The translations under genes and the position numbers were made by a program. The notes beneath the pieces are model-generated. The model searched no databases and was not told where the DNA came from. It saw only the letters and a list, made by a program, of their open reading frames with translations. Shown piece by piece: positions 11,110-23,900 of a stretch of DNA of 64,000 nt. The first letter of the stretch is position 1, and every line of letters begins with the position of its first letter. This stretch comes from Acorus gramineus. Lineage: Eukaryota; Streptophyta; Magnoliopsida; Acorales; Acoraceae. The DNA is taken from positions 13,462,416 to 13,526,415 of the forward strand of contig CM060848.1 in the NCBI GenBank assembly GCA_030737835.1, read 5' to 3'.

Positions 11110-14100
11110 ATAAATTAAGGAGAAATTTTTAAGACGTAATTTTTTTTTTTATATCAATTTGATTTTTTCTTTTTCTATGGGAAAGTTTGGTAAAATACGA
11201 TTTCAGTAACACTGTTTTTCATAAAATTTTGAAAAATTTAAATGAATCAAAATTTTATGAAAAACGTGACTCTCGATCTTTTTAGTTATATAACAGTTTT
11301 TTTAGAACATAAAAACAAGTGTTTTTGGGAATCAAATTTCAAAAAAATATTTATGATTTATGATAATCAAACCGTGTTATCCAACACATTGAAAGTTGAA
11401 ATTTGAATCAATAATCTTCAAATGAGTTCGGATCTCATGATACTCTATTGCAGCCAGTAGTGATGAGACACATAAGTAGTGCAATTTTTTTTTATTTTTT
11501 TAATACTCTTACTGGTGTAAGACTCTCGAAAATTATGTTTACTTTTTTAATAGACTTATTTCATTTACGTGACACTAAATAAGTGGTTGCTATACAAAAT
11601 TCATATGACAGCCACATAAGTGATAAAATGATTTAAACATGTCAAGAGGAATTTAAGGTTTTTTTTTTTTTTTTGCATAATTTTGAACTGAAAACGAATA
11701 AAAATATATAAGTAATGAGTTAAAATGATAGTAAAAAATTATTTTTTAAAGTTGTATGTGAATGTGATAGAAAGATGTAAATATTAGAAAAAGTGATGAA
11801 ATCTCCCTTTTTAATAAGATAAAAAAAGGCAACATCAAAATACATATATACTAAATTATCCCACACAAACACTAACCGATTTGTGGTTGTGATTTGCGAA
11901 AAGAAAAATTACAACTTTTTCAGTATTGGTATTTATAATCTTTGTAACCTAAAACTTAACCAGTTTTTTAATCAAACACATTTTGAACTAATAATCAGGT
12001 GGATGTTATCCTATCGCCTTTAGGTGGATGTTAAAAAAATTAATTATAATTTAAGTATATTATTAGAAAGATTAATTTTAATTTTCTTAGATTAATAATC
12101 CTTAATTATTAGATTTTTATCCCCAAAAAACTTCATGAGAAATCTATATTTTCCATAGACAAATCACCATCAGGTGAGGGCATTTTGGTAAATAGCACCG
12201 AAAAGCCGACGCCAAAAAAAAAAAAAAAGGTGCAGATGAGCTGCAGTGCTTGCGGGACGATGAAGGACTCAGCAGGGGTGTTTCTGTAAATTCCATCTCA
12301 CCACATGCATGGCCTTGTTCAAAAAGTAGAAACAAAAGATTTTATGTGATTGTGATGGCAGAACAGAATGTGTCTGTGTGATGGTGCTTTACATAATGGT
12401 GATAAAGTTTATGAACTTCCATTAAATCATATCATCATTTCATTTCATTTAATGTAATAAAAAGATGGAGCATATATTCATTTATATATATATATATATA
12501 AAACTAATTTCAAACAATTTTTTCAACCAACTTTTTTTCCCCTGCTCTCTTTCACGGTGGATGTAAGGGTTATTACTTCAAATAATCTAAAAATAATAAA
12601 CAATGGAATTGGGTGATCTAAAAATAAGTTTTAATGTTCTAACTATCTAAAAATAATTCAAGAGTTTTCTGAAGAACCCATAATTAATTTTTTTCAATTT
12701 TTTTTTATTTTTAAGGTTTTTTTTTTCATTTCATACAATGTTGAAATCTTTTTATATATTATTATACACCACGTATATATTGTTAACTGGCACTTTATTA
12801 TCTATTTTTAATTCTCATCATTATTATGCATCTATTTCTTATGTTCAAAACAACGTGAGATCTTAATGTAAAGAAGCAACAAGATAATCATTTCATTTTT
12901 CATATAAAAACACGAGGGATCTAAAGCGTCCGTTTGGAAGTGAAAAAGGACTTATTTACGGGGCATGCAAAAAATTTAAGCCATTCAAAACACAATTAGA
13001 ATTTTTCTTTTTATTATGTGAGAGAGAGAAACTCACTTTTTACAGGCCGTACACCTCAGAGGCTCAGACCACTCCCACGTGACCCTTTTTAGTTAAAGTT
13101 TTCTAGACACACCAACCCTCACCTTTTGTTCTTTAACCAACCCTTAAATGTATTTAATACATTTATTTATTATTAACTGGTCCCCTGCATTCAAGGGACA
13201 TGCCTTCTTTTGTCATTAATACACGTCACCACTTCAACCTTCTTTAGATCATCTTTCATCTATGTTAATATTTAAATTTAGGGTGAATATGAGTATTTTT
13301 TAAATAATTAACATGTTTGAGTATATGGATATTTTCATAGTTTGATTAGATCAGTTTTTGTTTGTAATACGTTAATTTCTCATTTCAATTTGAAGTGAGA
13401 AACTGACATATTACATACAGAAAAAAATGATATAATAAGAAACTGCAAATTAGAATCAAAATTTTAGTATGTCTTGCAATTTTTAGAGACCATAGAAACA
13501 GAATTTAAGTATTTAAATTTTTTAGAATTATGGAAAATATGTTTAATTTTGTAATAAATATTAAAGTTGTTTTTTTTTTTTTGGATACCTGTTATTCATA
13601 TAATGAAATGAGTTAACAATTTTAGGATTCCATTTGTTGTGGGCTAACGATAAATGTGATAGAGTTCTTACCAAAAAGTGATATGATAATGCGTACTCTT
13701 GCAAATGATCCAGATCACCAAATTGATTAAATTTGTGATCACATAATCATAACTCATTTGCATGTGTTTTTAAATCATCTGAAATATTCAAATACCGAAT
13801 GATTTTTAATTAATCAATCATAAATTTATATGTAATATGAAAACCATTTGTTATTAATAAAAGAAAAAAGAAAATAAATTTTAATGAAATGAAAAAATTA
13901 TAATATAAAAAAAAAGTCTTTAAAAAATGATTTAAACATTATATTATTCAACCACATGGGAGCGATATATGGATTTGAGAGGGAAAATATTTTGAGAGGG
14001 AATGAAAGAGTATTGAAACACGTTGGAGAGAAAGAGGCTTCAAATTTAAATGTCATTGTTATTATGGTTGGAGAGATACAGGGAAAGAAGAAATTGATTT

Positions 14101-14180
14101 GGAGAACATGAATATCGATTAAAAAAGTTTGTTGAGAGGGATTAATTAAATTGACACATCTCATCGTCCATTTCATTAAG
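11110..14180. other. AT-rich intergenic spacer
   Basis: No gene seen. A hairpin at about 11214-11265 has a 16 bp perfect arm (TTTTTCATAAAATTTT with its inverse), probably the core of a MITE. An (AT)n run lies near 12482-12500. Short frames such as that at 12144-12335 (minus) have no family signature. Confidence 0.5.
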
Positions 14181-14299
14181 TCCACTAAATAAATGTTTCT
14201 TGGGGGCCCTAGTTGGCTGGGACCCCTAGACAATTCCCTTGGTGGCCTTGCCCTAGGGCTGGCTTTGACGACGATGTCCCATTCACCACAAATTCTCTC

Positions 14300-14410
14300 A
14301 ATTACGTCAAGAAAATCCATACCCACCTCATCAACCTACAGACTCTTCGATATGTACTCCCAAGTTGGTGACTTTCGATCTGCACCCATGGTTTTCTTAA
14401 TGGATTTCGG
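14300..14410 (+). pseudogene. Possible PPR-gene fragment
   Basis: In one frame the translation reads KKIHTHLINL, and shortly after, in another frame, YRLFDMYSQVGDFRSAPMVF. These resemble the KxIHaHLIK and LIDMYskCGDxxsArkVF parts of a plant PPR repeat. The frame change between them and the small size mean this is at most a decayed scrap within a GC-richer island (14190-14420). The match is from memory of the family consensus. Confidence 0.4.
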
Positions 14411-14439
14411 CCGGCCATGACCTTTTTATCTTTCTTTTT

Positions 14440-14700
14440 TGGGATTTTTAGTTTTAAGCTCCGATAAACATATCTATTTAGTGATCAGTCGCTCTCTTCT
14501 TCATATTTCATTTTAAGTCCACAACTTCAAGCGCTTATTTTGTTTTCTGTTCCTCTTTCAAATGTCCATTTATGTACAGTTACTTTGTGAAAATATTTTT
14601 ATTTTTAAGTTCCTGTAAACTATGTTATTTAGTGATCCGTTTCTCCCTTCATATTTCATGACAAAATGTCTGTATGATTTTGTAAGTATTTTGATATTTG
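14440..14700 (+). repeat. Dispersed repeat related to the 38.1 kb inverted repeat
   Basis: GGGATTTTTAGTTTTAAG at about 14441-14458, followed by TATTTAGTGATC and CTCTCTTCTTC, closely matches the arms of the inverted repeat at 38092-38358. A weaker direct copy follows at about 14600-14660. This marks a repeat family seen at least twice in the window. Confidence 0.5.
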
Positions 14701-15309
14701 AAACTCGTATTGATAATGTATGTATGATTTTTAATTTGCATGGTTCTAATTTTTCATGAAAAAAAAAGTTTTAATAAATAAAAGTTTAGAACCATGGAAA
14801 ATAAAATTTTCCATTGACTGCATACAAATATTTTTAATGGCATCTAAAATTTTAAATTTTAAATTCAAAACACACTCAAAATATTTAATTTAAACGTATG
14901 TATCCTTACCATTGAAATAGTGCATACATATGTGAGCATCCGACGTTTAGCATAAGTATATTATTTTATCTAAACAACTGTAGCTAAGCCTATGTTTCGA
15001 TAGAAAAATAAGATGAAATATAAATAAATAAGCCTAAAAAAATATTTGTTTGTAAAAAATAAATGGGTATAATTATGTCAACATAGATAAAAATAGCAAG
15101 TATTAGTATTCTAAGCCCCCTTAAATTGTGTTATTCCACCTGATTTAATAAACTAATATAAGGGATGTTAAATCATTATTTCATTTTTTTATGAATTCTT
15201 ATTCTTATTCACATTTTATCACAACTTATTCATGGTCAATCAAACAACAAAAACTATGTTATTATGTTTTCAACGAGAATAACTAAAAACACAATCAAAT
15301 ATTAAAGGA

Positions 15310-16906
15310 AAATGATTTTTAAGCCCCAAATTTTAGACTCTATTAAAAGCCCGCATATATAGAATACCTTGTATACCCTCCTAAGCCTCTTAAGTCATCC
15401 ATCACTCCAAAAAATTATTTCAACCGACCTCATCTTCGGTGACCGGCTTCTATCATATGAGAGGTGGTTCAGCTATTTTTTAGCAGTTCTTCAGCCTCCA
15501 CCTCCTCCGACCTTCACTTTCACATTTTTTTCAAAAAAATTAGATGCATTTTAAATGTATCTGATAAACAAATCAGTTACATTAGTTTATGTGAGTTTTT
15601 TTACACATGTTTTTGTAATTTTAATAATGTTATTTAATGAACTATTTTGTTATGTTAGCTATATAATTCTAAGTTATATTTAATGAATGAGTCCCACTGT
15701 ATGTTTTTTTTATTAGTTTAAGTTCAGAAAAACTATCAAATATGCAAAGATGATATGTGCTAAGAGTGATAGTTTTGTCTCTCTTCTATTTTGGTTTTTC
15801 AATCTTCTGCAATAAATTTAAATAGAATGGTTATGCAATGTAAATCATTTACTTTTTCATATATTAAGCAGCATTGTTTATATACATTATAGTTTTGTTA
15901 TAAATGACATTCAATACATTGTTTCATATCCAGTTACATTTTTATGAAAATCAGATATATATGCATTTTAGAAACTCAGTTACATTTAGATTGATTGTTC
16001 TAGATACAGTTATATTTCTACGAAATCTACACATTGTTACATATGCAATTCAAATACATTGTTCTAAATCCAGTTACATTTTATGAAATATACATCCTTA
16101 CAGTTACATTCTATAAAATTCATATACATTGTTCTAGATACAGTTACATTCTACAAAATCTACATACTGATACACATGAAATTCAAATATATTGTTACAA
16201 ATCTCGTTACATTCTATAAAATTAATATGCATGTTTAAATTTGAAAACTATTATAATTGTGTTAGAGCTAAACAATTTTAAAAGTATTTTTCTCTTTCCC
16301 GAATTATGTTTTTCATTTTGCCTTTCTTTTACTTTGCTTTATATTGGACATCCCTCTTTAAATTATAAAATTTTGGTCTATCATTTGATTCATTTCCTTA
16401 AAAAAAAAATTTAACAGTTATTTTTTATTTAATAAAAATCAAAATTGTAAAGTTTTATTTTTCATAAATAAAAAGATGCTTGACTAGAAAAAAAAACCCA
16501 TATAATTCTAAATATCGGAAAACAAATCAAAGAAGTCATGGAAATATCTTTGATAATATTTTATCTAACAAGGAAACTGAAACGGATGCCACGGACATTT
16601 GAATTGGGGGATTTTTTTCTAGATACAGTTGATTTTTTGGGGAGTCATAATTAGAAAGAATTTAAATCCCCAATATTTTGGTGCTTATTAGTTCTAACTA
16701 AAACATAAACCCTCTCACCAAGCAATTATTTATTTACGGAGGTGAAAAAAATGAAAAACAGTGTTGACCAAGAAATAAATTGTGGGTTTAAATGAGAGGA
16801 AATAATATTATACTTTTTAATATTTTTTAAAAAATCAGTCAATCAAAACATGACACCTAATAGAGCTTCTTAATGGGGCTTAAAACTTGGGGTTTATGTA
16901 GCAAGA
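15310..16906. mobile_element. Unclassified insertion inside the MITE
   Basis: The block that separates the two MITE halves has imperfect inverted ends (AAGCCCCAAATTTTA near 15321 and TAAAACTTGGGGTTT near 16884). It contains a tandem array at 15895-16225 and a GC-richer patch at about 15410-15510 that might be captured gene sequence. No transposase is recognisable, and the exact target duplication was not resolved, so the class is open. Confidence 0.4.
15895..16225. repeat. Tandem array built on a CAGTTACATT motif
   Basis: Units share CAGTTACATTyTAyrAAA followed by ATACATTGTTCTA. The motif TTCTAGATACAGTTA recurs with a spacing of about 134 bp (near 16000 and 16134), and shorter related units lie between. 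Short open frames across it arise from the repeat and are not genes. Confidence 0.7.
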
Positions 16907-16999
16907 CAATATAATTATCTATACTGAAATAGTTATCCATTTTAGAATAGCTTATGTTGTTGTCTAAACGGGGGCTATAAACTATTATGAGAATTAATG

Positions 17000-18430
17000 C
17001 TTATATAATTTATTCCTTGTTAGACTTGAGTTTTTTTGTAGGTAAACTTCATTTCATCGCGTATTGTAAGTAAATTTTTTTTAATGGACCTTCTCAAAAT
17101 GATAAATGTTATACTTAATCTTTTCTATAGTAATTTTTGCTGCAGACCATACACATTTTACTTTTAACTATATACTTGAATAATAATATACATTCTTACA
17201 TAAATATAATTTTACATTTTTCGTAATAAAACATATACTACATATATGATATATATTCGTATGGCGATTTCAGGATATGATTAGTCAATTGACATAGTAA
17301 AGATGACCGAGTCTAATATTATTCTTTACACACACCCCTATGCACACCCCTATGCGAATGAATTGATTACACTAATTGTGTCAAAAAGGAAGTTAGATTA
17401 ATGTAATAGTGAATTGTTTGAGGCCTCAAGTGTCACATCTGTTGTAACACTGTGGATTGAACATGTGAAACATGTGCTTCACATTCGCATACATGAAACA
17501 AATATGTCATTAAAGTTGATGTTTGAAGAAAGTCAATTAAAGTTGATGTTGAAGAAAGAAAAATAGGAGACTATAAAAGTTGTGACAAGATGGGATGATG
17601 GATCTCCACCAACACACTCATTATAAAAATGCCCTATCTTTTTTATTTTAATCTTGGTACAAATGTGTAACGATGTAACCACTCCAACACTCTAATTAAC
17701 TAATCCATGATATGTTGAAAAGAAAAGAAAAGAAAAATCTATGATATAATTCACTGTCTAAAGTGGTCAAGTGGAGCAGGAGGAAGTGATCAACAGACAT
17801 CATGATCACATTGCAAAAATGGTTAACCATCGTATTGCTCACATTAATTAAGTTCCAATTGAAGTCCCACATACAGTTTTATATTTATTCAATGAGATAT
17901 ATATGCTTCATTAAAAAAATTATAATTATTTACTTCTATTAGTAATTCCATACTATTTTCTCTACTATATAGTATTTATTTTTATGAAGGTATATCGTTT
18001 ATTACATGATGTGTATTATTGAAAAATATCGTGTCGCGAATCAAAGTATATAGAAAAAAAAAAAGATATTTATGTGATTCAATAAAAATTGTTTATGTCC
18101 CCAAAAAGAGAAGGAAAAAAATATAGATTTTGGTGTGATGGAGTTACAAATCCTTTCTTTCTCAAACCCTACGGTGGAGGTGATATCTCAATTTTATGAG
18201 TAAATGTAACTCACAAAAGAGCACGTATAACAAAATATTAGACCATATTACCCCCACACATAATACATAATTATAGCATTGCCACTAGCGCGATTGACAT
18301 TCTAGTAGTGGGGGCAAACAATAATCAACAATAGAAAAATACGCTGCTACATTTCTTTCTTGATAATCTAGAAACCAGAATATAAAACATAAACCCAACA
18401 TATATACCTTTTAAAATAAAAATCAAACAT
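17000..18430. other. AT-rich spacer, no gene seen
   Basis: Low-complexity AT sequence with a direct duplication ACACACCCCTATGC near 17329-17353 and another around 17509-17553 (AAAGTTGATGTT.GAAGAAAG). Nothing coding was recognised. Confidence 0.4.
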
Positions 18431-18737
18431 TGTGAGGACTGCTCGTGAGGCTGATGAGTTGGTACACATTTTGAGAACATCAGGAGTCACAAGCATCCAT
18501 GTGGACAAGAAAGAGTTGAGAGTGGTCTGAGTAGCAGGTCTCTCAGGTTGTCGAAACGGGGTAGAAATCTTTTTTACCAGATTTCAGGATATGTTAAAGG
18601 CATTCTTTGGTGCTTGTTTTGTTTATTTTATTTCCTTTTTGGCTTTGTTGATTCTGTCTCACTCATCCCCAATTCAAACAGTATGTTTTGGTTCAGTATT
18701 GAAATAGATATTCCTACCATAAAAAAAAAAAAAAAGA
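18430..18737 (+). mobile_element. Possible 3' end of a plant LINE
   Basis: A frame near 18430-18525 reads READELVHILRTSG, similar in style to the end of LINE RNase H domains. It is followed by a T-rich 3' UTR-like stretch and an A(16) run at about 18721-18736. I found no target duplication, so this is tentative. Confidence 0.35.
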
Positions 18738-20430
18738 GTATCAGCCTGGCCACTATAAGCTGGTCCATGCTCCACCCTCTGAGATTCAACAAGGAAAGAC
18801 TTGTAAGAGTAGGCTCTACCACAATGTATTTTGTTTGATTTCATGTTGGTTTTATTCATCTTTCCCTTATGACCAACCTTAGGTGGGAAAAATAATGAAA
18901 TGAAATGAATGTTACAGAATTCAATGTATGGAAAAACAGTCTTCACCTATAGTACATGGAGTCCTGATTTTTTCCATCTCTAAAGAAAGGACAGAGAGTC
19001 CTTTCAAAATTTGTTGACTAGTGAGATGTCTCTCTTAAATTTATTTTTGAGCATCTGATGTTCAATTGTTTTGTCATCTTGTCATGAAGAGGTTGACCCT
19101 TCTCATTGAACAGGAAATGTTAACAAACAGATAAGACTTGAATAGAACTAAAGGATATAATCCAATTCCAAACATTCTCCTTGCAATTGAATCTCGTTTT
19201 ATACCAATCTTTGTGGCCCTGACCGTACGCTATTAACTGGTTTTCATCTATACATTTTGCAATGTAGAAACGTATAGATATGGTAACTTATCATTATTAG
19301 TCAATGTTATTGTCACATTTTTTTAAAGAAAGGCAAACTAATTAATCAAGGGTTTATCTTGTGATGGCCATGTAGGTTGTTGGTTCTACGAAGACCAATA
19401 ATTTCTAATGGCCTCTGCTCTCAAAAAATGACTAATCAGGAATTTGATTTTGTTAGTGAGAAGTGTTGTGGTTTGATTTTTCAGTATTTCATCTTAATAC
19501 ATTGAATATCACTGTAATTTGAATCCCCATATAAAAGGCATTTTGTATAACTCTTATAAAAGTACAATATGCATGTCAATCCATCCATTAATCATCCTAA
19601 TTAACAAAAGAACTCAAATTTTTTAAAGTATATATGAAATTTTAAATGAGTCAACTGATACCACCACCACTACTGTGCTATGCAATAATATCTTGCAATA
19701 TGATTTTTTTTGGTTCTCTTTTCTTTTCTTTTCTTTTAGCATATGGACTTCATGATCAAGGGAATTACCAGCCATCTGGACTTCATGATTAAGGGACATT
19801 CCTTCACAGGTTGCACTATTTCCTCACTGATTCAACATGCTCAACAAGCAAGAAACATGTTTTCATTAGAGGATCCTGTCTTGTCAAATTAACTAAAGAA
19901 AATGAAAGCAGGTGCCTTCCTGGCCAACTTAAAGAAAGGGCATGGGAATATTTAACTACATTACTTAGCACCTGCTGGGATATTTCCCAGGTCATTATGA
20001 ACACTGCACATCTCATCTCCAGTTCATCTCAAAATGTGTCGGTTTCACTTGTGTTGGGCTTGGTTCAAGCGCCTGCAGACAAACAGAACAGTATTGGGAT
20101 TCAGTTCCAGTACAGAAAAAAAAGGAATTACATAAAAGAAATTCTAACACAAATCGATCCTCCACATCCTTTCACACAATAACTTGTCCCATTGATTTTC
20201 TTCCATGGATGCAAAGGAAATTAAGAAAAGTAGTAGTTTTAATTCTTCCTGATTTCTTTGCTTTGGATTACATCTGAACTATTAGCTGATAGGTATGGCA
20301 ATTGTATCAGCATATATAGAGCATATACATTTCACACACAACCCATATTGTACATCGCGGATAAATCACAAAAACTTGTACTGCTAGACACAATTCCAGT
20401 ATGTATCTAAATATGGAGACTAGTTGTAGA
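18738..20430. other. Intergenic region with moderately complex sequence
   Basis: Less AT-rich than the neighbouring spacer. A 123-codon frame at 19811-20182 (plus) is the longest here; its translation (KERAWEYLTTLLSTCWD..) matches no family I recognise. A short direct repeat (GGACTTCATGAT.AAGGGA) lies at about 19745-19797. It could hold decayed gene or transposon sequence, but I see no splice-consistent gene. Confidence 0.4.
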
Positions 20431-20437
20431 TGACTAA

Positions 20438-20777
20438 GGGTGTGTTTGTGCACAAATTTAAAGGGAAAATGAAGGAAAGTGAGGGAATTTGGGTCAAAAG
20501 GAAAGTGGCGGAAAGTAAAAAAAATTTATTTGATCAACTTTCATGGTGTTTGTGCATATGGTGGAAAAATTTCCCGTCACTTTTTCTCAAATTTTCATCT
20601 ATGAGAAAAAGAAAAGTTTTTCCCACTTTTCCTAATAAGACAAAATAGGAGAGAGAAAATGATGGATAATTTTTTCTTTTCCTTATTTAGCACAAATACC
20701 AGCTTTTTGAATGGTCAAAGGGAAAATGTTTACTTTCCCTCACTTTCCTTCACTTTGCATCATGCACAAACACACCG
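20438..20777. mobile_element. Tourist-like MITE, 340 bp
   Basis: The terminal inverted repeats GGGTGTGTTTGTGCA (left) and CGGTGTGTTTGTGCA (right, inverted) are flanked by TAA at 20435-20437 and 20778-20780. The arms stay similar further in (GAAGGAAAGTGAGGG on both). End sequence and 3 bp TAA duplication fit PIF/Harbinger MITEs. It lies about 210 bp past the proposed DMS3 stop codon. Confidence 0.85.
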
Positions 20778-20989
20778 TAAGTCGATGGTATCCAAGAAAA
20801 AGATGGAAAAGAACAATAAGGAGTTCATAGTGTTTCTTTGATGCTTTACACAGTCACATCAAGACCACCTTGCTTAACAGTGAGAGAACTACTGTGACAT
20901 AAGAAATAGTAAAACTAAGTAAAATTGGATTTTAAATACATACAATTGGATAAAGGAAGTGAATCAAACAGGATTAGTATACATGAAAA

Positions 20990-23900
20990 TTATTCATCCA
21001 ACAGAGCAATGAATAACAATTCCATCTGCAAGCTAAATATGTGAAATCACTCTAAATAAAAGAGAAACATGCTTCAAAGTAACAAATGACAAGGAATAAC
21101 ATCACAAAAAGAGAAAAAAACATTTTCATGAAAGTTTTGGAATTTCTTATGAGGTGAATATCTGAATGATGTACCTGGGTAACTTGACGTGAACCTTCAC
21201 CAAGGAACTTCATAAACTCTTGTTTTTTGGAATTAAACATTAGTTTGGCATTGTTCAATAGTTCTTCCTCCCTATGAATATCTTCCACAAGTCTCTCTTG
21301 TCTCCATTCCATTTTCTTTAGCTGCTCCTCCGTATTAAGGTCTATAGGTATATTTGATGCTTCTGAGCATATAGGAAATCGCACCTCTACATCTTTTCTG
21401 AAAGCAAATATTGTTAATTAACATATGCAATAGCAAAGAAGATTAGTATGGTTATATATTATTCATACACTTAAATAATAAAATAATGGACAATGACCAT
21501 ATGCTACAAAAAATAAGTCTGCCATAATAATATATAACAGAGCAGAGAGTTGATGTGCATATTGGATATGTTCAACCTTTTGGACCATGCCTGACTTGTT
21601 ATCGGCTGCTTTGAATTTGGAGTTACTAATGATTGCAGAAATGTGCTCACTGGAGCACAAAATGCAGCAGTTAGGAACAGCCCTCCCTTAAAGAGAGAGC
21701 ATGGGTTTGTGTTTTAAGGATGTACCAACCAACATCAGATGTGCAAATCTAAAATAAGTTGTATATGTCCAGCACAGAAAAATAAAATTTGGTAGTTAGG
21801 CCCAAAAATTTATAAAAGGCAACGGTTCTAGCCAGAAACCTTTATGCAGCCCTATACTGCAATAGTGCAATGCGTACCAAAAACAGAAGCTGATCAAATA
21901 CGAAGTGAACATGTTAACAACCAAGAAAGTAGCACTGTGACCAAAATATTGAAAAGCCATTCCAACACATATGAAGCTTATGAAACTCCCCAAACGCATG
22001 TATGTTGATAATGATGATTTTCTCTCCAAACAAAGAGGGCTGATCATGATGTTTTATGGGAACACATACCACATTGATTTATACTCCAATTGCTGAAGAA
22101 CATTAGTATTGTTGGTATATCTACTCAATTTTCATGTTTCTATGCATGATGAATAAACAAAGAGTAGAGAAAACTAGAACAATAAACAACACTGATCTTT
22201 CCGTTGAATCACAGTTCATTAAATATTGCATTGCGTTCCTTACCTGTCACCAAGTAAGAACACCCCAGTGCCTTTCATAATTCCACCATCCAAAGAGATG
22301 GCCCCATCACTAATAAAAGGCAATGCAAGTTGCATTTCAGCCTTCGTTCTATATACTTGCAATCGAGAAAATAAGTTGTAAAACAGAGTCTCCCTCAGGC
22401 CATGCCCACTGGCTGTGAGAAATGATAAGTTTACATTGTCCACATAGACCATGTTCACAGCATAGCCCAAAAATCCAGGTGGGTACTCCCCGCCGGGTAA
22501 TTTTGGCTTAAGAATATCAAGCTTCCTTTGTGAATCACCATCCAGAAAACCACCAACATATGGTCTGTGCATAATATTAGAAAATGAATATGGAGTCAAA
22601 AAAACTGAATACAATATGCTTCATGCATGATCTTCAAAATCTATTTTGAACCTCCATGACAAATATTGTCCCTTTAGAAATTTTTTACAAAAATTAATTT
22701 TGGTAAAAAGAAACAAGTAAACATTCACGGGCTTCTCACCTTAATTGTTCAAGACAGATAACAGTGAATCTACCATTTAAATGTCTTCCAATAGTAGGCC
22801 CAAAACCATGAAGTCCAGCAGTCTTGTCAATCATGCCTTCCTTGCCATATATTTCAAGGGATTTCACACCTTCGTATGTCTTGCAAACAATTGCAAGCAT
22901 AGTTTCCAAGCCTAAATATTCCGATAACAGCCTGATTGAAAAATCAGAAAGGGAACCACATTACATGAAAAGTGTCCTTGAAAATAATCTTCTTATATTT
23001 AAATTCCCAAATAATGAACTATATATCGCACAATAAAGGGGTACAAAAGCTAACCTGCTGAGGTTATCATCATTTACTTTACCAAGTAAAGCTACAACAC
23101 CAAGCACATCTTTGGTAAATGGTAGATTTGAAGCTTGAGCTTCATGACGAAGCTTCAGCTGGAAGAACAACCCAGCAGCTGTTTGGTCCTGCTGTAATAT
23201 CTGTTCTACAGTTTGCTGCTCAGTTTGTATACACGAAAGACTCCGATTTTTGTATTCTGCTGCAATAGATGACTGATATCTTCCAAGGGCAACTAAGAGA
23301 ATTATAAGAAAACTGGCTGAGACTAGTGTCTTAAATCAAAGAAATCTACAATTTATTTGTCAAAGATATAATAATAATACATTAAAATAAAAGGCTGTGA
23401 CTTGTTACTCAGCGATCATGGTTTAGCATGGCCTGTCAAGCATCTTGCCTATATAATGAGTTTCGGAATTGAATGCACAATTTATCATTCTCAAAATGTG
23501 GAGTACTGACAATAGATTTTTTTTCAAGATGAATATAGATTTTGGAATTTAAAACCTCCGTGATAAGATATAATACAATATAATTAAATAATTTCAATCT
23601 CCAACAGTAAAAAACTCCAAATTTTAAAAGAATTCCCGACAACACCTTGCCACATAGTCTATAAGAAATTACTACACGGCATATTGTTTGTAAAAGTCCT
23701 GCAGAGTTGCTGACATTCCTGATATATAATACATCTAAAATTTGTCTTAGAAAAGGTTATCATAGGTATCAACAGAATATGAACTGAATTGTTGAGAGAG
23801 ATGTGCATTCAAATGCAACCCCTATAGCATCCATCATAATAAATAAAATCACAATACTTTGAGAAATACATCAGTCTTTCATTAGTACACATCCTGCTTA

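Larger units (their letters stand above)
14986..16985. mobile_element. MITE-like element split by a 1.6 kb insertion
   Basis: About 14990-15310 and 16907-16985 together resemble the uninterrupted sequence at about 39560-39960: the left part shares AATAAATAA.., TATTCACATTTTAT and CAATCAAACAA.., and the right part shares TTTTAGAATA(A/G)CTTATGT. The outer ends are roughly inverted (AAGCC.ATGTTT versus GTCTAAACGGGGGCT). The intervening block is described separately. Confidence 0.5.

Noticed and set aside
15904-16219. Two 60-residue frames
   Set aside because: They arise from the CAGTTACATT tandem array.
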